Shown: positions 34,588-46,331, counted from the stretch's first letter. The stretch: DNA of 64,000 bases from Adiantum capillus-veneris (GCA_014529385.2 CM043951.1:113134469-113198468), one strand, 5' to 3'. Program-made: numbers and translations. Notes: generated by a model not told the origin, from the letters alone.

Positions 34588-35900
34588 GGGAGGGGGTATA
34601 GCGGCTTAGTTCTTAGGCACCACAAAAGGATGGCGAATCCGCACACCCTTCACACATACACAAGCTCACTCCAAACACAAGACTAGGTGGCGATTCCGCA
34701 CACCTCACATGGGCAAAACATTTCAAGAAAACATAATCACAAAACCTCAAGCTTTATTTAGAGAATTAGGCGATGAAATGGGGAGCATAGGGTAGGGGAA
34801 TGAGAAGGGAGAGAGTGGTAGAGCACATGGCGGATAGGTGGGAGTTAATGGCGAAGACTCGTACGAGGATTATGGCCATCATCCTTCATTTAGTTGCCGT
34901 TCATTTTCCATAGCCAAGGGTGTAGAGGTCATGCTCAAGACAAGCATGGTGATTGCGGTGATGGTGATGGTGTGGGTGTGTGTGTGTGCACTAGGCACAC
35001 ACAGTGCATAGTGTGTTCTTTGGTGATGTTGTGTGTATATTTAGTGTGATGGTGACCCCTCTTTATATAGGGGAGGAGGGGGGAGGAATTCTAGAATTTA
35101 GAAATGAAGAAATCATTATCTACATAGGCCATGTGACTATGGGCCCCACTCGTCTGGCTGTGTGTATATGTGCCAGAACAGCAGTCTCATGAGAGAGAGA
35201 CTAAGAGAGAGAGATGGGTTGATGAGAAAAGTGAGAGGTGACATGGAGAATAAAGTAATTAAAAGAGGGGAGAGAGGAGAGTGTGTTCAGAGGTGAATCT
35301 GTGTGCAGATGTGTGTGAACACAAGAAAAATCAGGTAACCACCGGGTGGGGATGGGTCTGTGGGCACCTTTTTCAGTGAAACTGAGTGTGTGTGAGTGTG
35401 GGGGAGGTTATTTAGCTACAAGACAAGAGACATGGCACCCTTTAGAGAGAGGGGGGGGTATTTGGGTCATGGGATATGATAGGAGAGAGAAAGAGGGGGT
35501 GGGGTATAGTATTTTTGGAAGATAGGGTAAGTTGCATGTGAGTTAGGGTGCATTATTGGTGAGTTATAATGCATTATTGGTGAGAGGTGGGGTAGCTTGA
35601 GGGGAGAGAGAAAGGAGAAAGGACAAGGGGAAGAGAGAGGGGGTTGACCTTTTGAGTGGAGGAGAGAAAAAGGGACACCCGGCGGGGCAACAATGAGAAA
35701 AAAGGAGGCAAGGTGGGGATGGGCTACCCCGCAGGCATGAGGTGGCCTATTTTACCTTTCTTATATATTTACATAATCATACTTTTTTTTTTTTTACTTT
35801 TTCCAATGCCTTTTATCACTCCCTCCATAAGAGGGGTTTTCATGGGGTGGGGACGAGAGAAGAGGGGTATGGGAGCTTGGCTTGTGAAAAGCCCCCATCA
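34340..35900 (-). repeat. W 3' LTR
   Basis: A 1,561-bp LTR running on the plus strand from TGACGGGAGC to GCCCCCATCA. Its partner is 42043-43612. A GA microsatellite lies near 34553-34583. The TATA box TATATAAAG reads on the minus strand at 35061-35069. ORFs inside are not conserved. Confidence 0.93.
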
Positions 35901-35928
35901 TTAGCCCTCTTCTTTTGGCTAGAGGCAT

Positions 35929-38900
35929 TCATGTCTCTAGCTCATCTGTTTGATCATTATCGTCGGAGGTGGCGGCTGATGGTGTGTCCTCATCTGGAAT
36001 GTCAATTGGTGGAGCCTGGTCAAATCGAATAAAATAAGGTTTAAGTTGCCAACCATTTACCCTGGTTTTATGAAGTTTTCCATCAGCCTCCATAAGCTGG
36101 TAGCTTCCATTGGCATACTTTTTCCTGATGATGAAAGGGCCTTCCAATCGGAGCAGGAGTTTCTTATCCTTGCGCGTGTCGAAGCGATTGTCGTAGCGGA
36201 GCACCAACATTCCTTTCTTCAATTCTTTTTCCCGGAGATGCTCGTTAAAGCTAAGCCGTCTATGCTCTGCTTGTGCTGCATAATAATTTATTGCTTCTTC
36301 TCTGTCCAGCTGTAGTCTTTCCAAGTTGATGATGTGATCTCTCAAATGCATGTTGGGTTGTTGAAGTTGGCTTGCCATTACTCTGAAACTTTGTAGTTGC
36401 ACTTCAATGGGCAAGATTGCTTCCTTACCAAATACTAGATGATACGGTGTGAATCCCAAGGATGTACGAAATGAAGTTCTGTAGGCCCATAAAGCTGGTA
36501 GTAGATACTTATCCCAGTCTCCGGGATGATTGTTTACCTGCTTGGTAATAATTTTAGAAACCATTCCATTTACCTTTTCAACTAGGCCATTACATTGAGG
36601 GTAATATGGTGAAGAGTGCCTCCTTGTAATGCCCAATTTCTGCATTAATTCTCCTACCAAGTCTACTCTGAAACCTGGCCCTCTATCAGAGATGATCTCT
36701 AAAGGTGTGCCAAACCTACAGCATATGTGCTCGTAGATAAATTTAGCTACCTCTACCGCTGTGATTCAAGTGGTGGCTGTAGCCTCTCCCCATCTAGTCA
36801 TGTAGTCGACCCCCATGATAATGTAGAATTTTCCTGAGTTGGCCCTAGGTAATGGCCCAATGGCATCGATACCCCATTTTTCAAATGGGCCATATGAGAG
36901 AATAGGTGTCTGTGGTTCATGCATAAGTGACCTAGTGCCGGCCTTTTGACACAACTTACACGTTTTGCACCAATGGTGTACATCACGGTTGAGGCTAGGC
37001 CATATGAAGCCTGCCTGCAAGATTTTCCTACTTGTTATGTCTAGGGCAAAGTGACCACCACAATCCCCGTCGTGACAGCTAGCAATTACTCCCGTGATTT
37101 CGTGAGAGAGAGGGACCTTCCTGAGTATTTGGTCCTTACCCTTACAGTACAAACCATCATTGATGATTCGATACCTTGTGGCCTTCCACGTCAGCCATTG
37201 CTTCTGTCCCTTTGTTAAATCTGATGGGCATTCCCTGTTTCCAAAAAATGCATGATGTCAGGCAAGGCATCACTGCCTTGAAATAGAGGGAGCTTTAGTT
37301 TTATTGCTCCAACCACCACTTCCTGTAGTCTTTCACTTGCTAGGGCATCTGCTTCTTGGTTTTGAGCCCTTGGGATATGGTGTATTTGAACTTCTTCAAA
37401 CTTACCCAACAAGGTTTTTACACCACTTAAGTGAGTCCTTAAACTAGGATTCTTGCATGTCCATGCTCCATTTACTTGCCTTACCAGAAGTAGAGCATCC
37501 CCAAATACATTAAGGCGTTGTACACCTTGTGAGACGCACCATTGTAGACCCTTGGTTAGTGCTGCATACTCAGCTTCATTGTTAGAATGTGAATCTAACA
37601 ATTGGCCCAACGAAAATACCTTTGTCCCTTTGTCATCAAAGACCACTATGCCTGCAGCTGCTTTGTCGGACGCTCGCTTGTAGGCTCCATCAAAGTAGAG
37701 AGAGTATGCTCCTTCTACCATCGGTGGTACTGGAGGTAATCAGACTTCTCCTTCCTTAGATTGCTTCTCCTTCCCTTCAAAGACTTGGTAGGTCATGAGT
37801 CCCCCCAAACTTGCCCTTGTCGTGCTTTCTACCTATACCGTGTAGTCAAACTCTTGCAGACGAACTAGTCATTTAGTAATTCTAGCAGACACATCCATGT
37901 GTTGTACAACATAGGGAAATATTTCATCCATGGTTAGAATCACAAATTTCTTAGGCAGCAAATATGACCTAAACTTTGTAGTTGCAAATCTAAGAGCTAG
38001 GACTAAGTGTTCCACATGGGTGAAACCTTTCTCTCCTGCTGTCATCATTCGACTAGAGAAGTAGATTGGCCTCATGAAAGATGTCGTCGTATCCTTTTGG
38101 AGTAGCACAGCCCCCAATGAGTCATCACCAACACTTGAGGTGACATAGAATTTTTCATCCCACTTAGGTGGTGAGATAGTTGGCAGAGTGGCTAAGACCT
38201 CCTTTACCTTGTTGTAGTGATGTTCGCTTTCCTCGTCCCAAGTGAAAGTTGATCTTTGAGTGAGTTGTTGCAGTGGTAGAACAAGTTGTGATAGTAGATG
38301 TATGAATCTACTTAAGTACCTCACCTTCTGTAGAAAAGAGACCAGTTGACGTGCGGTCGTTGGTGAAGGTAGGGCTATGAGTGCGGACACCTTACTTGGA
38401 TCGGCGTTGATACCTCTTGCTGAAATTTCATGGCCTAGTAGAATGACTTTACTCTCCCCAATGTGACATTTATCCACATTTAATTGCCCACCTAGGCTCT
38501 GCAACCTGGCCAAACCTTCAGTTACCATTTCTAAATGTGAAATACGGGAGCTATATATACAAAAATCATCAATGAACACTCTTATGGATGTTCCAAAGAA
38601 CGGTTGAAAAACATATGTGACATATCTTTGGAATGTGGCAGGTGCATTTGTGAGACCAAATGGCATAACCTTATATGCAAAACAACCCCATGGCGTGATA
38701 AAAGTGGTTTTTAGCTGATCTTCCAAGGCTATGCGTATTTGAAAGTATCCAGAATAACCATCACAGACGGTATAGCATTCAAAACCCGCTACTTCATTCA
38801 GAATTTCATCCAAGAAAGGGAGAGGAAAGTGGTCTCTCTTTGTAGCTGCATTTAGTGGTTTGTAGTCAACACAGACCCTCCACTTACCATTCTTTTTAGG

Positions 38901-40457
38901 CTTCACCACTACGGGTGACACCCATTCTGAGTTTTCTACAGGATAGATGAATCCCGCCTCCAGCAGTTTCCTTACCTCGGCCAGGAGTGCCTTTTCTTGT
39001 ATGACCCCCAGTCGTTGTAGCTTTTGTACAACTGGTTTTACCCCTTCCTTCAGCTTAATATGATGTTCCACCACTGTAATGCCTGTGATTCTTTCATAGT
39101 TGTCAATGAACAGGTTAGGAAATCCCATCAACATTTGCAAAAAACTATCTTTCTCCTCAAGTGTTAATTCCGTAGACAACATACCCTTCAACCTACTTCC
39201 TCCTAGGCCAGGTGATTTGCTCTCCTCTTCATTGGGTTGCCCTTTTGGTGATGGATCACCAGTTGTGCTTACCCTTTGTGGATCCTTCATAATGATACCC
39301 ATCACATCAATGGAACTGTCACTTTCGTCGGTGGATGTGGTCTCCTCCTCAGAACTGGAAGATTCGCTAGTGGTTTCATCTGCCAATGTTTCCAGATTCA
39401 TTTGCTTCTGCTTGCCAATCCTCATGTCGTAGTAGATTTTCTCCCCTTTCTTACCGGTCATGCGTAGAAGGCCAGTACCCCAGTCTTGTTTTGCCTTCAT
39501 GGCCATCAACCATGGCCTTCCCAAAATTAGTGGATAGCCCTCCCCCTTAGTAGGCATTACAAAAACATCTACCTCTACCTTAGTGTTGAAAGCTTTGATT
39601 TTCACGGCACTTACCACACCCACACACTTTACTTTTGCGTTGTTTGCCATCTTTGCCTTGCATGGAGAAGGCCTGTCAACCTCGAGCCCTAATCGAAGCA
39701 TCATAGCTTCGCTCATTACACAGATTTGTGCACCTCCATCAATGTAGGTGTTTCCAACCCTCTTTCCTTTTATGTTTACGTCGACAATTGGAAGGATGTC
39801 ATCCATGTTGCATCCCGAAATTGTTCCGGCTACCTTTGTTTTGGAGCGTCTTGTACTTACCATTTTAGACCATTGTCGCCTTACTTTAGGTACAAGATAT
39901 AGCAGTTGTGGCCATGTAATCTTCGGTCCTTGCTCTGCCACATCCAATGTTAGATCATAGGGCTTTGAACTTTCCCCTAGCTGGAAGTCGGTGATGCCCA
40001 ATTTCCGTCGTGGCCTGGATGGCCTCTTGCTAGTTTCTCCTCTCATGCTTCTCTCATCATCTGATTGTGTAGCTTTCTCTCTCCTAGCTCTTTTCACAGT
40101 CATGGCTTCAAGTGGTTCTAAAAAGGTTACCTTCTCCTTACCCTTGTCCCTCTCCTTTGCTCTGGGTGGATCCACTACTACGGCTTTTCCTTTCTCTTCT
40201 AGCCTTATGATGTTTACAGGGCGATCAGGTGGTGGGGCTGGTGGAAGAGGTGGGATGGATGCTTGTAGTGGTGTCTGGGGTGGACGTAGAATTTGTGTTG
40301 GTGGGGGTGGTGCTCGGGATGGGGGTGTTCTTTCTCTAGGGGGTGACAATTGGTTCCTCCTACCTCCTTTATTATAGTTTTGTCGTGGTTTGGGACAGTG
40401 GTACATACCGTGACCGTCTTCTCCGCAGTTGTAGCAATGATACTCCCTGTTTTGTCG
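35929..40457 (-). pseudogene. W pol: protease, RT, two RNase H domains, integrase
   Basis: From 40457 downward: the CCHC knuckle (CYNCGEDGHGMYHC), then a proline-rich linker. Protease follows with YIDGGAQICVMS near 39740, then RT with DYKPLNAATKRDHFP, GLTNAPATFQRY and the catalytic FIDDFCIYS near 38565. The RT-linked RNase H (SVGDDSLGAVL) runs to 37869. A second RNase H is at 37215-37721 (YFDGAYKRASDKAAAGI, NNEAEYAAL, QEADALA). The integrase zinc region is at 36766-37152 (HDGDCGGHF, WCKTCKLCQ), and the core with ISDRGPGF and NGLVEKVNG covers 36765-35929. Stops are mostly C-to-T or G-to-A changes (37866, two more before 37721, 36765). One base is lost near 37225. Confidence 0.9.
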
Positions 40458-41180
40458 TCATGATCTTCCAGGGTCTTGATCTCTTTCTTGACTCCTCCCT
40501 TGCTGTATTAAGTGGACAGACAAATTTTGCAGTTGGTCAGTAATAAGGGCCAACATATCTTGTTGGTCATCTCTTACCCCAAGAGCCGGTGGTGGTGGTA
40601 TGGTGGTTGTCATAGTTGCTGGTCGACGCAATGTTCCTGCTTCTGTTGACTCGGTTTCTTTGGCTTTCATTTGTAGCTTCTTGTCCTTAAGGCGAGCAAT
40701 CTCAACGGCTAACTCGTACGTAGCCGGTAATCTACCTTTCACCTTCTCCTTGAGAAGCGGCCATAAGCCATGCGTGAACCGATCTTTTTTTAGGAAATCG
40801 GGTGCAGCTTTCCCCCTTGCCAGTGACTCAACCCACCGTTCCCACAAATCCACAAATTTGGACTCATAGGTGGCATATTCTAAAAGACCCTTCTGCTTCA
40901 AGTCTCTCAACTTGTCCCACAACTTTTCTGAAGTGGTACCTCCCCCAAAGCGCCTCTTAAAAGCGGTTTTTAAGGGTTCCCAGTCATCCTTGGTTGCTTG
41001 TGGAAGTGCATTGTACCATGATCTAGCTTCTAGCTTCATGAGATGCTTAAATATTCTAACCCGGGATTCATCCGTATCTTTGTTGCTCACTACACATGCT
41101 ACTTCAAAGTCATCTAGGAAGTATGTTACCAAGTCCTTCCCCTTCTTTCCTTTAAATGTTGGAAATGCTACACTTACCAT
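40458..41180 (-). pseudogene. W gag
   Basis: About 240 codons starting at the ATG at 41178-41180, which matches the Z gag start (M-x-SVAFPTF). A Retrotrans_gag region covers most of it: VTYFLDDFEVACVV, EARSWYNALPQATKDDWEPL, AFKRRFGGGTT and SKFVDLWERWVESL. It terminates at TGA 40458-40460, where an Arg codon is expected. The frame then continues directly into the zinc knuckle and pol, so Gag and Pol were one frame before this mutation. Confidence 0.87.
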
Positions 41181-41267
41181 GATTACTGAGAGAGAGAGAG
41201 CTAGAAAGACACACTGCTTAACTTGCAAAAGTTTTTTTCTTCTTTACAAGGAGGCGTGTATACCCTC

Positions 41268-41969
41268 TTATACTAGGACATAGATTAAAACTTCAAACGG
41301 TACATTGCCTTGTACCAAAGGTAAGACAAATGGTTGATCTGATGCCAGAACCTCAAAAAATCGCTCCCCACCCAGCATGGTGTCAATGACGTGCTCGTAG
41401 TGAGCCTTCAAATCCAGTATTACCTTGATTGAGCGTACACGTGTTGGTATGTGTGATCTGTCTTGAGGTAGGTTGTATTGATTCATGTGAAGCTTAGAGG
41501 TGCTTAGTCACTGTCCAAGCTTGTGGGAGAGGGTGGTGTTCTTTCCTAAAACAAACTCAGTAGATCCCTAGTTTCTCTAGTGAGAGTGTGAGCCAATGCT
41601 TCCGTTATCTGTGCTGCAGCATCAGGTGCGACTTGAAAACTGACTGTGATAATTACCTCGGTGACTTGAGTTACCCGATTCTCAAAGTAGAATAGTGTTG
41701 ATTCTCTATTGTGTAAGGCTCCTTCCATTTTGTTGTTGTGGGTTGGTTGTAGGTTGCGGACGTGGTTTCGACCTTCTCCTTCTTCTTCTTGGCACTTGGC
41801 CTATGTATATCCACTGGGTTTGGCGTGTTGGTTGACTCTCCCACTGCAAATCGATTACCGTTACGCCTGGCACTCGAGCTTCGATGGAGATGTGGAGTTC
41901 GTCTAGTTGTGCTTGGAGCTCTTCTTCTTCTGTCGTCCAATTAGCAAATCCTGCTAGCCATTCATCCAT
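41268..41969 (-). pseudogene. W ORF1 region upstream of gag
   Basis: The first frame (41969-41706) opens with DEWLAGFANWTTEEEELQA, closely matching GEWLLDFSNWTTEEEELQA of Z at the same place, and carries a basic RRRRRRSKPRP run. Two further open pieces (41728-41546 and 41486-41268) follow. The first shares VSFQVAP with VGFQVAP of Z. The region is probably one ORF1 broken by frameshifts. Extra ORFs before gag are known in Ogre-type Tat elements, but the function of these is not established. Confidence 0.6.
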
Positions 41970-42020
41970 TCACAATAGTTTAGGGGTTTCAGTCTTGTAA
42001 ACTGAAGGGTTTCATGAAAA

Positions 42021-42040
42021 GATCCTCAGTGGGGGCACCA
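42021..42040 (-). other. W primer-binding site
   Basis: On the minus strand, TGGTGCCCCCACTGAGGATC starts two bases after the LTR. Z has TGGTGCCCCCAC followed by GGAGG in the same position. I could not assign the tRNA. Confidence 0.65.
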
Positions 42041-42042
42041 AA

Positions 42043-42254
42043 TGACGGGAGCAAAGCGAACCCCGAACCCCGACGGCCTCTAAATCACCGGGGACGGAAT
42101 GGCGCGCCTCGAGCCTATCATGCTAAAGCAAACAGGGGCACCACCTAGCTTCAGCGGCTAGGACGCAAACAACACACCACCATAACAAATTTTTCATCCA
42201 AGAGAGATGGATTCTTGGGAGTAATGATGAAGAGGAAAGGGAATGAGATCAAGT

Positions 42255-42294
<40 letters not shown>

Positions 42295-43612
42295 GGGAGG
42301 GGGTATAGCGGCTTAGTACTTAGGCACCACAAAAGGATGGCGAATCCGCACACCCTTCACACATACACAAGCTCACTCCAAACACAAGACTAGGTGGCGA
42401 TTCCGCACACCTCACATGGGCAAAACATTGCAAGAAAACATACTCACAAAACCTCAAGCTTTATTTAGAGAATTAGGCGATGAAATGGGGAGCATAGGGT
42501 AGGGGAATGAGAAGGGAGAGAGTGGTAGAGCACATGGCGGATAGGTGGGAGTTGATTGCGAAGACTCGCACGAGGATTATGGCCATCATCCTTCATTTAG
42601 TTGCCCTTCATCTTCCATAGCCAAGGGTGTAGAGGTCATGCTCAAGACAAGCATGGTGATTGCGGTGATGGTGATGGTGTGGGTGTATGTGTGTGCACTA
42701 GGCACACACAGTGCATAGTGTGTTCTTTGGTGATGTTGTGTGTGTATTTAGTGTGATGGTGACCCCTCTTTATATAGGGGAGGAGGGGGGAGGAATTCTA
42801 GAATTTAGAAATGAAGAAATCATTATCTACATAGGCCATGTGACTGTGGGGCCCACTTGTCTGGCTGTGTGTATATGTGCCAGAACAACAGTCTCATGAG
42901 AGAGAGACTAAGAGAGAAAGAGATGGGTTGATGAAAAAAGTGAGAGGTGACATGGAGAATAAAGTAATTACAAGAGGGGAGAGAGGAGAGTGTGTTCAGA
43001 GGTGAATCTGTGTGCAGATGTGTGTGAACACAAGAAAAATCAGGTAACCACACGGGTGGGGATGGGTCTGTGGGCACCTTTTTCAGTGAAACTGAGTGTG
43101 TGTGAGTGTGGGGGAGGTTATTTAGCTACAAGACAAGAGACATGGCGCCCTTTAGAGAGAGAGGGGGGTATTTGGGTCATGGGATATGATAGGAGAGAGA
43201 AAGAGGGGGTGGGGTATACTATTTTTGGAAGATAGGGTAAGTTGCATGTGAGTTAGGGTGCATTGTTGGTGAGTTATAATGCATTATTGGTGAGAGGTGG
43301 GGTAGCTTGAGGGGAGAGAGAAAGGAGAAAGGACAAGGGGAAGAGAGAGGGGGTTGACCTTTTGAGTGGAGGAGAGGAGAAGGGACACCCGGCGGGGCAA
43401 CAGTGAAGAAAAAGGAGGCAAGGTGGGGATGGGCTACCCCGCAGGCATGAGGTGGCCTATTTTACCTTTCTTATATATTTACATAATCATACTTTATTTT
43501 TTTTCTTACTTTTTCCAATGCCTTTTATCACTCCCTCCATAAGAGGGGTTTTCATGGGGTGGGGATGAGAGAAGAGGGGTATGGGAGCTTGGCTTGTGAA
43601 AAGCCCCCATCA
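42043..43612 (-). repeat. W 5' LTR
   Basis: A 1,570-bp LTR, nearly identical to 34340-35900. It has a GA microsatellite near 42258-42292. Confidence 0.93.
42768..42776 (-). promoter_or_regulatory. TATA box of W 5' LTR
   Basis: TATATAAAG on the minus strand in a C/G-rich flank (CCCCTATATAAAGAGGGG), conserved in both LTRs. Confidence 0.6.
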
Positions 43613-43616
43613 GCAA

Positions 43617-43718
43617 ATAGAGGTCCTTGTGGTAGAGATAGTCTTCAATCTGCATCTTCCAATGTTGGTAGTTTTTGCCGTTGAACTTCTCAATCTTGAG
43701 CTTCCCTTCCTCCGCCAT
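43617..43718 (-). pseudogene. K2 gag N-terminus
   Basis: The first 34 codons of K2 gag from the ATG at 43716-43718, ending in EDYLYHKDLYL where W is inserted. The Tyr codon here is a TAA stop in K1. The frame continues at 34335 on the far side of W. Confidence 0.9.
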
Positions 43719-43777
43719 AACTCCCACTCAATTCAAGGATTCCTTTCCTTGAGATAACTTAGCTACGAGCAAACCTT

Positions 43778-43789
43778 GCTCTCATACCA
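43778..43789 (-). other. K2 primer-binding site
   Basis: TGGTATGAGAGC on the minus strand is the initiator-Met site with one C-to-G change relative to K1. Confidence 0.85.
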
Positions 43790-43791
43790 GT

Positions 43792-44550
43792 TGTTAGGAA
43801 ATAAGACGTAGCTAAATAGATATTTGAGTAGAATACTTAATGGAGAGAGATAGATTTCACACACAAAAGATTATAGAGTAGAGAGAGAGAGAGAGTACAC
43901 ACGATATACATGGTTCACCCAATGTGGGTGACGTCCACGAGAAAGCAGCCACTCAATGGCTTTAGTACTTCAAAACAAGAAGTAGTTTACAAAGGGATTA
44001 TACCCTTAATGGAGCTCCCGCCTTGCTTCACTCTCACCACCTCACAGTCACCTTGTTGCATCAACTTCACACTATGAAATGTGTGTAGAAATGGCCTCCT
44101 TTTATAGGCCAAAAGGGCTGCCCTCTCTCATGAGAGGCAGCCATGTGTAGCCGCCCTTGTGTAGATAAGTCCAAATCCTACCCTCCAATCCGCCCATGTG
44201 TGACCGCTCTTCAGAAGACAAGTCCGCTTTTGAATTCGGCCACCGGCCACCGGCCATTGAGTACCAGCCCACCGACCAATCGACAGTTGTTTTCCGACCA
44301 CTTTCCGGCCGCGCCGTCCGGCCATAATATTCCGGCGAAAAGGAGTATTCTGACGAGGGAAAAAAAAAGTCTCAGGGGCTTCCGTCCCTCAGGCCCCTAA
44401 AGTTGCCCCTGATTTTTGGCCGTGAAAATTTTGGTTTCCGGCGAGTGATTTTTCTTCACGCACGATGGCTTCTCCTCATAATGGGGGCCTTTTAAATGTG
44501 CGCTTTTACCACTGAAAATTACAAGGGTAAATCAGGCTCCAGACTTAACA
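43792..44550 (-). repeat. K2 5' LTR
   Basis: A 759-bp partner of 29743-30506. TATAAAAG is kept on the minus strand at 44099-44106. Confidence 0.92.
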
Positions 44551-44555
44551 GAGAC

Positions 44556-46012
44556 GAGCGCAATAGGGAGGAAATGAGCTCTCGCTGAGCGCCAGAGGGC
44601 TTGAATGAGGACGAAGCAGGAGAGAAAATTGCTCGCTGTGCCACAATGCCTAAATGCGGCACCACCAGTGCCGGATTTCACGCTTGTCAGTTTCGGACTT
44701 GCCACGTCATGGAAGTTGCTCCCATGCCACGTGAGTCACAGCACCGTGACTGCATGGTGGGGCAAAAACTAAGGAGGGCTATTATAAGGGGGGCATCAAC
44801 GAAAAGAGATATAGAAGGCAAGACGAGAACGAAGGGAGAGAAGGAAGGAACCTCGAGCATAGCTAGCTCTCTCTCTCGAAGTGGGGGAGACGAGGTGTGC
44901 TCTCTCTCTCTCTCTTTCGAAGCTTGGAGAGACGGCGTGCTCTCTCTCTCTATCGGGCTTTTGCATGAGAAGAAGCCAAGCAACGAGAGCAAGAAGGGAG
45001 GGCTTTTGTGGCTGAAACGAGTAGGAGGAAAGTGCTTAGGTTGGCAAGCAGGAGGACGAAGAGAAAAGCTGGATGGCAAGAGCGGGTCTATCGCTCTCTC
45101 TCGTAAGCAAGAGAGGCTCAATCTCTCTCTCGTCCTTGTACAATCAAGATTCTCTTTCTCTCATGCTTGAGAGAGCAAAGAGCCCAAGAAAGCAAAGCAT
45201 CCGGGAGGAAGACAATATCACCAAGCTATCTCTCTCTCGTACTCGGTTAGTAAAGGAAAGAAAACAATCTATCGCTCCCTGTCAAGCTCGAACTAGAAGC
45301 TTGAGCAAGCTGAGCATGAAGGAAAATTGGGAATTCTAGAGCACGACGAGGCGAGTAGAACTAACAAGCAAGCATAAGCTTTAAGCCTACATAAGCAGAG
45401 ATTGAGCAAGTATAAGAGAAGGGAGCAGAAGCAAAGGGATTCGAGTTGAAAAGGAATCGACCTAATTAAAGAAGCAGAAGGAAAGCACAAGGCAGGCCCA
45501 GTAAGGGTTAAGGAAATCGGAGCAATTGAAGAGCAGGAGGAAGTTAAAGCCTGTGAGCGGCAATTAAGCCAGTGCAAAGCATAAGGAGCAGAAAGCTGCG
45601 GAATAATTGTTGGTAATTGAAGCATGAAAACTAAGGCATCGAAGTGAATTGAAGCTTGTAGAATTCGCGAGGTATTTGAAGCAAATAAAGCGGCATGAGG
45701 AAATTTCCATAATCGTCATCAGCTAGAATGTGATTTAACATTTTGTTAAGTTCGATGTCGTTAACGGCCCGGTTAATCCTGTAAACGGGAGCTTAAAGTC
45801 CTAGTTAGCAGATGATCCAAGTGACGGTGCTGTTAACAGCCCACCTTGACTAAGGACTAAGTTGTACTCAAAGTAATATTCAATTAATTGATGATTGCGG
45901 TGATTTCCAGATTCAGTTACATATGTTGTTCTTGTTCTCTCTCTTTCACACCTCCCACAGCCAAAGACCCGGTGCCTGCCCATCTCACGTAGCAAACATA
46001 TATCCCCCGATA
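44556..46012 (+). repeat. X2 3' LTR, right part
   Basis: Matches 24450-25778 of the 5' LTR. It ends CCCCCGATA, where other copies end CCCCCGACA, and is followed by the CCGT duplication. Confidence 0.87.
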
Positions 46013-46331
46013 CCGTGCCTCCTGGATAAGTGGGAACACTGATACTTAAGTTTGTACCCAAGAAATAGTACAATTGAATCACTCTCAGTTCCTCTGCCCA
46101 GCGTAGTTTCTTTAAATCCATGGTAAGACATCCCAGCTTCCAAGCATTAATGTAATAAGTCTCGCCTTCATTGCTCCATTTGAGATCCCAGCCTTTATCT
46201 ATCCGAGTTGAATGAGGAGTGTGAGCCTTCATCAATAGCTCCATCATGCTCCGTCGGAAAAGATAGTTTGGAGAACGACATGCACTCGTATATATAAGCT
46301 CGAAGACTTGGAACTTGCGATACTCAACCAC
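46013..46331 (-). pseudogene. C upstream small ORF, N-terminal piece
   Basis: An unrecognised reading frame between the C primer site and gag. Joined with 23243-23323 and counting the CCGT duplication once, it is 132 codons including the stop. The open frame begins upstream of a GTG at 46331. The first ATG codons are at 46247 and 46244, which would give about 103 residues. It is rich in Trp and Tyr (WDLKWSNEGETYYINAWKLG). There are no repeats, and no knuckle or protease motif. Chromoviruses normally have no ORF here. It may be a captured host fragment or an element-specific accessory ORF. Confidence 0.5.

Larger units (their letters stand above)
34340..43612 (-). mobile_element. W: Tat-type Ty3/gypsy element with dual RNase H
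   Basis: The youngest layer here: 5' LTR 43612-42043, primer site 42040-42021, ORF1 region 41969-41268, gag 41180-40458, pol 40457-35929, and 3' LTR 35900-34340. GCAA is duplicated (34336-34339, 43613-43616). The undisturbed target can be read in K1 as TGGCAAATAG, which confirms a 4-bp duplication. The extra plant-type RNase H after the RT-linked one, the lack of a chromodomain, and extra ORFs before gag place it near the Tat/Ogre lineage. Confidence 0.88.
29743..44550 (-). mobile_element. K2: Ty1/copia element related to K1, with W nested in its gag
   Basis: Minus-strand copia: 5' LTR 44550-43792, primer site 43789-43778, gag start 43718-43617, W insertion, remaining gag-pol 34335-30567, and 3' LTR 30506-29743. 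GAGAC is duplicated at 29738-29742 and 44551-44555. It is closely similar to K1 but carries many more lesions, so it is an older member of the same family. Confidence 0.93.
23324..46012 (+). mobile_element. X2: non-autonomous X-family LTR element, with K2 and W nested in its 3' LTR
   Basis: A structurally complete plus-strand element: 5' LTR 23324-25778, tRNA-Trp primer site 25783-25800, interior 25824-28617, and 3' LTR 28618-29742 plus 44556-46012. The 4-bp duplication CCGT is at 23320-23323 and 46013-46016. Without K2 it is about 7.9 kb long. There is no detectable gag knuckle, protease, RT, RNase H or integrase, so replication must depend on proteins from elsewhere. It resembles LARD-type elements (large LTRs, no pol) but has its own conserved reading frame. 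Confidence 0.82.

Noticed and set aside
44601-45170. A 189-codon ORF in the X2 3' LTR
   Set aside because: The matching part of the X2 5' LTR (about 24503-25057) does not keep the frame; purine-rich composition explains the openness.
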